A DNA stretch of 64,000 nt from Methylobacterium cerastii (GTDB lineage Bacteria; Pseudomonadota; Alphaproteobacteria; Rhizobiales; Beijerinckiaceae): the NCBI RefSeq assembly GCF_022179125.1, contig NZ_BPQG01000032.1, positions 62,001-126,000 on the forward strand. Reading direction: 5' to 3'. Of this stretch, positions 33,038 through 39,853 are shown one piece after another. A program made the position numbers and the translations under genes. Below the pieces are notes generated by a model that saw nothing but the letters and a program-made list of their open reading frames with translations, searched no databases and was not told the DNA's origin. Each line of letters opens with the position of its first letter. The first letter of the stretch is position 1.

Positions 33038-34060
33038 TCAGGCCCCCCGGCGCCACACCTGGCCGTGATAGACGAAGGTCTCGCCCTCGCTCGCCAAGGC
33101 CGCGAGGCCGGTGAAGGCGGGGTCGTGGACGGTGATGACGCTGGTCGGGATCGCCCGCATCATCGCGGAGAACGGCGCCTTGCGCTCGAACGCCGCGCGG
33201 AAGCCGCCTTGCTGCAGGAGCTTGACGATCCGCGGGGCGATGCCGCCGCCGACGTAGACGCCGCCGGTGGCCAGGAAGGTCAACGCGAGGTCGCCGCAGA
33301 CCCGGCCGAGCAGGCGCCCGAACAGCTCCAACGCTTCCGCCGCATGCGGGTCGGAGGCGTCGAGGCCCGCCTGGGTCACCGCCGCCGGCTCGATCTTCTC
33401 CGCCGGCACGCCTGTCCGGACGTGGCGCACGGCGGCGTGCAGGCGGGCGAGGCCAGGGCCTGAGAGCACCGTCTCGACGGTGACCCGGTCCTCGACCCGC
33501 TCCAGGGCGTGCCAGACCTTCTCCTCGAAGGCGTCCGAGGGGCCGAGGTCGGTGTGGCCGGCCTCCGTGGAGACGATCGCGAGGCGGTCCGAATACGGGA
33601 CCAGGGCCGCGGCGCCGAAGCCGGTGCCCGGCCCGAGCACCACGCGGGCGCCGCCCGGCTCGTGCCCGACCGGCCCCACCAGAGTGAGGTCGTGCGGCGC
33701 GATGCCCGCTGCGCCGGCCGCGACCGGCACGTAGTCGTTGACCACCACGGAGGTCTCGAGGTCGAAGTCGGCGCCGATCTTGGCGCCCTCGATCACCCAG
33801 TGGGCGTTGGTGAGCTGCACCTTCGGGCCGTCGACCCGGCCGGCGATGGCGAGGATCGCCGAGCGCGGCGCCGGCCCGCCCGCGTGCTTGCCCCCTTGCC
33901 CGTCCTTGGCCAGGGCCGCGCGGATGGCGCTCGACGGATCGGGGTGGCCCGCCGTCGCCTCGTGCGAGAGCAGGCGCGGCGCCGCGCCCTTCGACTCGAC
34001 CACCCCGAAGCGGGCGTTCGTGCCGCCGATGTCGCCGACGAGGACCGGAAACGCGAACAT
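33038..34060 (-). CDS. glk: Glucokinase
   Basis: A 340-residue ROK-unrelated (E. coli Glk type) glucokinase: VLVGDIGGTNARFGVVE at the N-terminus (ATP phosphate loop), VVVNDYVPVAAGAAGI with the catalytic Asp, VLGPGTGFGAAALVP, and STEAGHTDLGPSD with the sugar-binding Glu and His. It phosphorylates glucose with ATP, feeding glycolysis or the Entner-Doudoroff pathway. It lies 78 bp downstream of otsB on the same strand, a sensible pairing since trehalose breakdown releases glucose. Confidence 0.95.
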   Translation of the reverse strand: MFAFPVLVGDIGGTNARFGVVESKGAAPRLLSHEATAGHPDPSSAIRAALAKDGQGGKHAGGPAPRSAILAIAGRVDGPKVQLTNAHWVIEGAKIGADFDLETSVVVNDYVPVAAGAAGIAPHDLTLVGPVGHEPGGARVVLGPGTGFGAAALVPYSDRLAIVSTEAGHTDLGPSDAFEEKVWHALERVEDRVTVETVLSGPGLARLHAAVRHVRTGVPAEKIEPAAVTQAGLDASDPHAAEALELFGRLLGRVCGDLALTFLATGGVYVGGGIAPRIVKLLQQGGFRAAFERKAPFSAMMRAIPTSVITVHDPAFTGLAALASEGETFVYHGQVWRRGA

Positions 34061-34138
34061 GCGGTACCCTTTCCCGATCGACGCGGGGCCGTCCCGGCCG
34101 ACGCGTCGCTGCCTATCCGAGGGAGTCGCCGGCGCGGC

Positions 34139-34888
34139 TCAGGCCGCCGGCAGCGCGTCCAGATCGATGGTCCCGCCCGCCGCCCAGCCGCCTAGCAAGG
34201 CCCGCACCGCGTCCGGGCCGGGCAGGCGCCGTTCTGCCGCGGTCTCGCCCGGTCCGATCCGGATGCCGAGGCCGCCATACGCCGCGACGCTGGCGAAGGC
34301 GATCTCGTCGGTGCGGTCGTCGCCGAGGAACACCGCGCGGCGGCCGGCATAGGGGGCGTTCTCGAGGAAGGCGCGGATCGCGTGCGCCTTGGTGGCCGAG
34401 GCCGGCACGATCTCGCCGACCGCCTTGCCGAGCTGGAGCCGGTAGCCGCCCGCCAGCTCGGCGGCGATCGCGGTGACCGCCTCCTCCGCCCGCTCGGCGT
34501 CCGCCGGCGTCGCCAGACGCCAGTGCACGGCGACCGAGGCGCCCTTGTCCTCGATCAGCACCGCGTCGAGGTCGGCGACCATGGCCCGGAGCCGGGGCAT
34601 CCGCGCACGCAGCTCCGGATGGTCGTCCGGGCTGCCGCCGGTGAGGACGCCGTCGACCCGGCGCTCGACCCCGTGCAGGCCGGCGACGTCGAAGGCGGCG
34701 GGCGCGAGGAAGGCGTCGATCACCGAGACCGGGCGACCGGTGACGATCGCCAGCGCCCCGTCCAGCCGCGCATGGAGCGCCTGCAGCATCGGCACCAGGT
34801 CCGGCTCGACGCGAACGAGGTCGGGCCGTGGCGCGATCTCGACCAGCGTGCCGTCGAAATCGAGGAAGAGGGCGATCGGTGTGTCCAA
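34139..34888 (-). CDS. otsB: Trehalose-6-phosphate phosphatase with TTG start
   Basis: A 249-residue HAD-family enzyme: nucleophile Asp in LFLDFDGTLVEIAP, AIVTGRPVSV, LHGVERRVDG, the Lys in SATKAHAIRAFLE, and LGDDRTDEIAFASV with the Mg-binding Asp pair. It removes phosphate from trehalose-6-phosphate to give the osmoprotectant trehalose. The start is TTG at 34888 with GGAG 8 nt upstream; there is no in-frame ATG near it. The partner synthase otsA is not in the window. It is followed by glk. Confidence 0.95.
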   Translation of the reverse strand: MDTPIALFLDFDGTLVEIAPRPDLVRVEPDLVPMLQALHARLDGALAIVTGRPVSVIDAFLAPAAFDVAGLHGVERRVDGVLTGGSPDDHPELRARMPRLRAMVADLDAVLIEDKGASVAVHWRLATPADAERAEEAVTAIAAELAGGYRLQLGKAVGEIVPASATKAHAIRAFLENAPYAGRRAVFLGDDRTDEIAFASVAAYGGLGIRIGPGETAAERRLPGPDAVRALLGGWAAGGTIDLDALPAA

Positions 34889-34993
34889 CGTCGGCGCTCC
34901 AATGTCCGTTCGGGGCTAGCATGTCGCGCGCCTGCGGCAAACGCATTGTCGCGCCGCCCTATCTCTCGGGGACGACGAACGGAGGACGACGCG

Positions 34994-35518
34994 ATGCATC
35001 CGACCCCAGCCCCGACGAAGCCCGGCGAGGAGAGCGTTTGGGATTATCCCCGCCCGCCCCGGCTCGAACCGGTCGCCGCGACCCTGAAGGTCGTGCTGGC
35101 CGGCCGTACCATCGCCGAGACGCGGGCGGGCTTCCGCGTGCTGGAGACCAGCCATCCGCCGACCTACTACTTCCCGCCGGGCGACGTCGCCGCGGGCGTG
35201 CTCGGGCCGGCGCGCCGGGCCGGGATCTGCGAGTGGAAGGGACGCGCCGTGCTGTTCGACGTTCTGGCAGGCGGCGCGACGACCCCTGGCGCGACGACCC
35301 CTGGCGCGACGATCCCGGGAGCAGCTTGGGCCTATCCCGATCCGACGCCGGGCTTCCGTGCGATCGCGGGCTACGTCGCCTTCTATGCCGGCCCGATGGA
35401 GGCCTGCTTCGTCGGCGGCGTCCGCGCGGAGCCGCAGCCGGGCGGGTTCTACGGCGGTTGGATCACCCCCGGCGTCGTCGGCCCGTTCAAGGGCGGCCCG
35501 GGAAGCATGGGTTGGTGA
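34994..35518 (+). CDS. DUF427 domain protein with internal minisatellite
   Basis: A 174-residue protein with the DUF427 fold: SVWDYPRPPRLEPV, VVLAGRTIAETRAGFRVLET, HPPTYYFPPGDV, and CEWKGRAVLFDV, ending with ...GYVAFYAGPME. The function of DUF427 is unestablished. A 15-bp unit repeated three times (35273-35317) inserts GATTPGATTPGATIPG into the loop before AWAYPDPTPG. A strong GGAGG site lies 8 nt before ATG 34994. It is divergent from otsB. Confidence 0.85.
   Translation: MHPTPAPTKPGEESVWDYPRPPRLEPVAATLKVVLAGRTIAETRAGFRVLETSHPPTYYFPPGDVAAGVLGPARRAGICEWKGRAVLFDVLAGGATTPGATTPGATIPGAAWAYPDPTPGFRAIAGYVAFYAGPMEACFVGGVRAEPQPGGFYGGWITPGVVGPFKGGPGSMGW
35273..35317 (+). repeat. Three tandem 15-bp units in the DUF427 gene
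   Basis: Unit GGCGCGACGACCCCT at 35273-35287 and 35288-35302, with variant GGCGCGACGATCCCG at 35303-35317. The frame is kept, adding GATTP-type repeats to a surface loop. Confidence 0.92.
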
Positions 35519-35606
35519 GCCGTTGCAGCGGTCCTGAGAGCTGTACCGCCGCGCGGCGACCGCTACATCGGGCGTCGGGAGCCGAGGGGCGCATAAGGAT
35601 TATGAC

Positions 35607-36830
35607 ATGAGCGATGCGATCGACGGCAGGCCGCATGAGGTGGGCGTGGACCCCGGCCGCCTGGAGCGGATCGACGGCTGGATGCGAGACCTCGTCGCGC
35701 AGGGCAAGCTCGCCGGGCTGTCGGTGAGCGTGGCGCGGCGCGGGCGCACGGTGTTCCGGCGCGCCCACGGCTTCGCCGACCTCGCCCGCAAGACGCCGTT
35801 CACCACGGATACTGTGACGCGCATCTACTCGATGACGAAGCCGCTGACCTCGGTCGCGGTGATGCAGCTCTACGAGGAGGGCCGCTTCCAGCTCGACGAC
35901 CCGGTCTCGCGCTTCCTGCCGGAATTCTCCGAGATGCGGGTCGCGACCGGCGGCAACCGCGCCAAGCTCGAGACCGAGCCGGCCCGCCGCCCGATCACCA
36001 TCCGCGACCTGCTCACCCATACCGGCGGCCTGACCTACGGCTTCATGGAATCGACCCTGGTCGACGCACTCTACCGCCAGCAGGGCGCCGACTTCCTGCG
36101 GCCGGATGCGAGCCTCGCCGAGGTGGTGGCCACCGTGGCGAAGCTCCCACTGCTGTCGCAGCCGGGGGAAGCCTGGAACTACAGCGTCTCGACGGACGTG
36201 CTCGGCCACCTCGTGGCCGTCGTCTCGGGGCGCGACTTCGCGGATTACCTGCGCGAGGCCGTGATCGCGCCGCTCGGCATGGTCGACACCGACTTCTTCG
36301 TGCGTCCCGAGAACCTCGGTCGGTTCGCGGCGAACTACGTCTACGATCGCAGCCGCACGCTCACGCTCTACGACGACGCGGTCGAGACCACCTTCGCCAA
36401 GCCGCCGGCGATCGCGGGCGGCGGCGGCGGCCTCGTCTCGACGGCGTCGGACTACATGCGCTTCTGCCGGTTCATCTTGAACAGGGGCGAACTCGACGGC
36501 GTGCGCCTGCTCGGACGCAAGACGGTCGAGCTGATGACCATGAACCACCTGCCCGGCGACCTCGCGGCAATCGGTACGCCGCGGTTCGCCGAATCGTCCT
36601 ACCACGGTATCGGCTTCGGGCTCGGCTTCTCGGTGATGCTCGATCCGGCCAAGGCCCAGATCGTCGGCACGCCCGGCGAGGTCGCCTGGGGCGGCATGGC
36701 CTCGACCGCGTTCTGGATCGACCCGGCCGAGGACCTCGCCGTGGTGCTGCTGACGCAGCTCGTCCCGTCCTCGGCGCTGCCGATCCGCAAGGAACTGCGG
36801 GTGCTGACCTACGCCGCTTTGGTCGATTGA
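35607..36830 (+). CDS. Serine hydrolase of the class C beta-lactamase family
   Basis: A 407-residue protein with the SxxK active-site motif at Ser75 (YSMTKPLTSVAVMQLYEEG), the YxN-like position YSVSTDVLG, and late GGGGLVSTASDYMRF. These define the beta-lactamase/esterase/D-amino-peptidase superfamily; no signal peptide is visible, so an esterase or peptidase role in the cytosol is more likely than beta-lactam resistance. It stands alone, convergent with a DUF2147 gene beyond the hairpin at 36864-36893. Confidence 0.88.
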   Translation: MSDAIDGRPHEVGVDPGRLERIDGWMRDLVAQGKLAGLSVSVARRGRTVFRRAHGFADLARKTPFTTDTVTRIYSMTKPLTSVAVMQLYEEGRFQLDDPVSRFLPEFSEMRVATGGNRAKLETEPARRPITIRDLLTHTGGLTYGFMESTLVDALYRQQGADFLRPDASLAEVVATVAKLPLLSQPGEAWNYSVSTDVLGHLVAVVSGRDFADYLREAVIAPLGMVDTDFFVRPENLGRFAANYVYDRSRTLTLYDDAVETTFAKPPAIAGGGGGLVSTASDYMRFCRFILNRGELDGVRLLGRKTVELMTMNHLPGDLAAIGTPRFAESSYHGIGFGLGFSVMLDPAKAQIVGTPGEVAWGGMASTAFWIDPAEDLAVVLLTQLVPSSALPIRKELRVLTYAALVD

Positions 36831-36863
36831 GACCTGATCACGTGATCCGCGGTCGCCTTCTAT

Positions 36864-36893
36864 CCGATCGCGCCGCCGAGGCGCGATCGGTTT
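36864..36893. terminator. Bidirectional intrinsic terminator
   Basis: A perfect 11-bp stem CCGATCGCGCC / GGCGCGATCGG with loop GCCGA (36864-36890) and TTT after it. It sits between the convergent serine hydrolase and DUF2147 genes. Confidence 0.75.
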
Positions 36894-36903
36894 AGGCCAT
36901 GGA

Positions 36904-37548
36904 CTATTCGGCGGCGGGGGCGGCCGTGGTGCCGGCCGGGGCCGGCTTCGCGCCGGGCTTCGGCGCGGGGGGCTTGGCCGCGTTCGCGCCGGTCGCGGCG
37001 GGCTTGCCGGCCATGTATTCCGGATCGGTGCGCGGGCCGCCCGGGCCGTTGGTCGGCCCGGTCATCTGGCCGGCGACCACGTCGGTCACGCGGTTCCAGG
37101 TTTGCGACTTGCACAGGAACGCGATCAGGCAGCCGCGGACGGTGAGTTCCTCCGGCGTGTCGGACCAGATCGTCACGTCGTAGGACTTGCCGTCCTCGGA
37201 ATTGTAGATCTTGCCCTCGTAGTGGGCGTCGGCGTTCGGCTTCAGCCCCATGATGAGCTGGTGGCCGAGCGAGGCGCGGGCCTGCTTGCTCGCGTCGGGG
37301 TTCTTGAAGTCGACCCGCGGCTGGCCCTTGTCGTTGAGCGGCACCTTCAGCCACACGACGTAGCCGCACAGGCTCTTGTTGCTCGGGCCGCACTTCTCCA
37401 CCCGGATGCGGGCGCGCCCGTCCTCGGTGAGCCACGTGCCGCTCGGGTCCGCAGGCGTCGCCGCATGGGCGACGCCAGTCAGCATCGCCAGCGCCATCGC
37501 ACGTCCGGCCCAGGCGCCGATTCCCGCGCCGATCCGTCGAACCGTCAT
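36904..37548 (-). CDS. DUF2147 domain secreted protein
   Basis: A 214-residue protein with a signal peptide (GRAMALAMLTGVAHA) and the DUF2147 core: DPSGTWLTEDGRARIRVEKC, SLCGYVVWLKVPLNDKGQP, and MGLKPNADAHYEGKIYNSEDGKSYDVTI in pieces. A Cys pair near CGPSNKSLCG may form a disulfide. The C-terminal 40 residues are Pro/Ala-rich and low complexity. The family is periplasmic with no settled function. ATG 37548 is preferred to 37554 because AAGGAG is then optimally spaced (8 nt). Confidence 0.85.
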   Translation of the reverse strand: MTVRRIGAGIGAWAGRAMALAMLTGVAHAATPADPSGTWLTEDGRARIRVEKCGPSNKSLCGYVVWLKVPLNDKGQPRVDFKNPDASKQARASLGHQLIMGLKPNADAHYEGKIYNSEDGKSYDVTIWSDTPEELTVRGCLIAFLCKSQTWNRVTDVVAGQMTGPTNGPGGPRTDPEYMAGKPAATGANAAKPPAPKPGAKPAPAGTTAAPAAE

Positions 37549-37718
37549 ACCCATTACTCCTTGCCGCGCGCCGGCTGCGTGGCCTTGGCCCGTCGGCGTG
37601 CACGATCTCTCAGGCCCGCCAATCCGCTCCGAACATGACGGGATCATGGCCGTGCGGCGGCTCGCAGGGGACGCGCGGCCGATGACGGGGGCGGCCCGGA
37701 CGGCTAAGCCTGCCGTCC

Positions 37719-38639
37719 ATGATCGTTCGCCCGCGCCCCAACCTCTTCGCCATCCTGTTCACCCTGCGTGGCTCGATCCTGCCGCGGGTGGCGCTGAAGG
37801 TCCTCGGGCTGACGGCCTTCGCCGCCCTGGTGGTCGCCGTCGAGCAGCGCGTCCCGGAGAAATTCCCGGTGACGGCGGGGATCGGGCCCTTCACCCTGAT
37901 CGGGCTGGCGCTGTCGATCTTCCTGAGCTTCCGCAACAACGCCTGCTACGAGCGCTGGTGGGAGGCCCGGAAGGCCTGGGGGGCGCTCATCGTCGAGGTG
38001 CGCGGCTTGAGCCGGACCCTGGTCGCGCTGCTGCCCGGCGACGCGCGCGCCGGCCTTCGCCGGTCGAGCCTGCGCCGGGTCGTCGGCTTCGGCCACGGCC
38101 TGCACGCGCGTCTGCGCGGCCTCGACGAGGCGGCGGCCGTCGCGCCCTGGCTGCCGCCGGCCGAGGCTGCGCGGCTGCGCGCCTGCCCGAGCCCGACCGA
38201 TGCGGTGCTGGCCGGCCTGACCCGCGACCTCGCGGACGCGTATCGCGACGGGCACCTCACCGACGTGCTGTTCGGCCTCCTCGAGCGCAAGGTCTCGGAC
38301 CTGTCGGCGATCCACACCGCCTGCGAGCGCATCCACGGCACGCCCCTGCCCTTCGCCTACACGCTGCTGCTCTACCGCACGGCGTGGCTCTACTGCCTGC
38401 TGCTGCCGTTCGGCCTGTCGGCCTCGCTCGGCTGGGCGACGCCAGTCGCGACCATGCTGGTGGCCTACACCTTCTTCGGCCTCGACGCGCTCGGCGACGA
38501 ACTCGAGGAGCCCTTCGGCCTCGAGGCGAACGACCTGCCCCTCGACGCGATGCTGCGCACGGCCGAGCGCACGGTGCTCGACGCCCTCGGCGAGCCGCTG
38601 CCGCCCGCGATGGAGCCGGTGCGCTACCGGCTGGACTGA
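37719..38639 (+). CDS. Bestrophin-family (UPF0187) membrane channel protein
   Basis: A 306-residue membrane protein with the bestrophin blocks LRGSILPRVALKVLGLTAFA, PFTLIGLALSIFLSFRNNAC, YERWWEARKAWG and LLPFGLSASLGWATPVATML, then GLDALGDELEEPFG with the acidic cluster before the C-terminal domain. Bacterial bestrophins form pentameric ion channels. It is a solo gene, divergent from the DUF2147 gene. Confidence 0.9.
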   Translation: MIVRPRPNLFAILFTLRGSILPRVALKVLGLTAFAALVVAVEQRVPEKFPVTAGIGPFTLIGLALSIFLSFRNNACYERWWEARKAWGALIVEVRGLSRTLVALLPGDARAGLRRSSLRRVVGFGHGLHARLRGLDEAAAVAPWLPPAEAARLRACPSPTDAVLAGLTRDLADAYRDGHLTDVLFGLLERKVSDLSAIHTACERIHGTPLPFAYTLLLYRTAWLYCLLLPFGLSASLGWATPVATMLVAYTFFGLDALGDELEEPFGLEANDLPLDAMLRTAERTVLDALGEPLPPAMEPVRYRLD

Positions 38640-38696
38640 GCGGGCGGGACCTTCGCACGCGGCGTTCGGCGTCCATTTTTTCGCGAAGTTGCGCGG

Positions 38697-39227
38697 TCAC
38701 GCCCGCGTCGGGGCCGTGTCCGGTCCGGGGCCGGGACGCCGCTGCATCAGCACGGTGCCGAGCCAGCGCCCGTGCTTGTGGCCGACGTTGTCCAGCACGC
38801 CGACATGCGCGAAGCCCAGGGCCACATGGAGGGCGGCCGACGTCTCCGAGCCCGGATCGGTGATCACCGCCACCATCGCCCGCGCGTCGATCGCCTCGCA
38901 GGCCGCGATCAGGGCCGTCAGGAGGGCGCGGCCGATCCCGAGCCCGCGCGCGGCCTCGGCGACGTAGACCGAATCCTCCACCGTCGAGCGGTAGGCCGCC
39001 CGCGCGCGGTACGGGCCGGCATAGGCGTATCCGCGAACGACGCCGTCCTGCTCGGCGACGAGGTAGGGGAAGCCGTCCGCGACCAGCGCCGACCGGCGGC
39101 GCGCCATCTCGGCCTCCGTCGGCGGCTCGACCTCGAAGCTCGCCGTGCCGTTCAGGACGGCGTCGGCGTAGATCCGGGTGATCGCGGGAATGTCGGCCTC
39201 CACGGCCGGCCGTAGGTTCGGCGTCAT
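38697..39227 (-). CDS. GNAT N-acetyltransferase, phosphinothricin acetyltransferase-like
   Basis: A 176-residue GNAT enzyme. LRPAVEADIPAITRIYADAV, NGTASFEVEPPTEAEM and the acetyl-CoA loop ARGLGIGRALLTALIAACEA are typical of the Pat/YncA/MnaT branch, which acetylates phosphinothricin, methionine sulfoximine or L-amino acid analogues. The late sequence HVALGFAHVGVLDNVGHKHGRW fits the same branch. ATG 39227 is used; a GTG four codons upstream is possible. Confidence 0.85.
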   Translation of the reverse strand: MTPNLRPAVEADIPAITRIYADAVLNGTASFEVEPPTEAEMARRRSALVADGFPYLVAEQDGVVRGYAYAGPYRARAAYRSTVEDSVYVAEAARGLGIGRALLTALIAACEAIDARAMVAVITDPGSETSAALHVALGFAHVGVLDNVGHKHGRWLGTVLMQRRPGPGPDTAPTRA

Positions 39228-39246
39228 CGCTCCGCTCACGCAAAGA

Positions 39247-39274
39247 AGGGGCCGGCGCGCATGCGCCGGCCCCT
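39247..39274 (-). terminator. Hairpin terminator after the Cys-rich small protein gene
   Basis: A perfect stem AGGGGCCGGCGC / GCGCCGGCCCCT with loop GCAT at 39247-39274, followed on the minus strand by TCTTTG. It lies between two minus-strand genes and should end the transcript of the 68-residue gene. Confidence 0.75.
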
Positions 39275-39317
39275 CTGCCGTTAACCGTGCGGCGGCCGAT
39301 CGAGGACCGCCCGTGGC

Positions 39318-39524
39318 TTACTCGGCCGCGGTCATCTCGGCGGTGAAGTGGCCGCACCAATCCTGAGAGGCCACCACCGGCCACAGGCCCTTCGACTCGG
39401 GAGCCGGCTGGCTGACCGGCGGGTTGAAGCGGCACAGGCCCTGGTCGCCGGCGGCGGAGGCGCCGTTGGTCTTGTGGTCGTCGAAGAAGCGGCAGCTGTC
39501 GCAGGAGGCGTTGGTCGAGGTCAT
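39318..39524 (-). CDS. Small four-Cys protein (possible metal or Fe-S site)
   Basis: A 68-residue protein with Cys8 and Cys11 (CDSCRFFDDH), Cys31 (GLCRFNPP) and Cys57 (SQDWCGHFTAE). The order CxxC...CxxNPP...DWCGxF recalls small uncharacterised alphaproteobacterial proteins. Four Cys could bind zinc, iron or an Fe-S cluster. CGGAG precedes ATG 39524, and a terminator follows at 39247-39274, so it is a distinct transcription unit. Confidence 0.8.
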   Translation of the reverse strand: MTSTNASCDSCRFFDDHKTNGASAAGDQGLCRFNPPVSQPAPESKGLWPVVASQDWCGHFTAEMTAAE

Positions 39525-39853
39525 GGGGTCACTCCGGTTCTGGCGTCTGTCGCGAGCCTTGGAAACCGTCGCCGGCCCCGTTGCCCGTCCGCAGTTCTTA
39601 ATTAGAACAGCTCCAATGAAGCGTCAACCGGTCGGCGGGCGCGTTGTTCCCGCGCTCGCTGCGATCTGCGGAAACCGATCGCGGCATGGCGCCTGCTGGC
39701 CGGTAACGGACTGAGCGCGGAAACGCCGGTCGTTGCGGCCCGCCTGTCACCCGCTGCCGGTCCGTGGGCGGCGAGCGTCATCGACTCGCCATGGGCCCTC
39801 CCCTAACGTCCGCGGCGGAACCGGCGCCGGTGCCGGTTGGGAGGGTCCCGCCC
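39525..39853. other. Divergent regulatory region before NAD-glutamate dehydrogenase
   Basis: 329 bp with no credible gene. It holds the palindrome GTTCT-N5-AGAAC at 39594-39608 in a less GC-rich patch. On the minus strand there is a weaker EcfG-like match, GGAAC (39650-39646), 16 nt, GGTT (39629-39626), directed at the Cys-rich gene. Neither is confirmed. Confidence 0.4.
39594..39608. promoter_or_regulatory. Palindromic candidate operator
   Basis: An inverted repeat GTTCT / AGAAC with a 5-nt AT spacer (TAATT), located 70 bp upstream of the Cys-rich small gene and 246 bp upstream of the glutamate dehydrogenase start. The site is the size of a dimeric regulator operator; no known consensus matches. 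Confidence 0.35.

Noticed and set aside
39626-39650. An EcfG-like motif (GGAAC-N16-GGTT, minus strand) upstream of the Cys-rich small gene.
   Set aside because: The match is weaker in the -10 box and about 100 bp from the gene; a few such matches are expected by chance in 64 kb. It is mentioned but not listed as a promoter.
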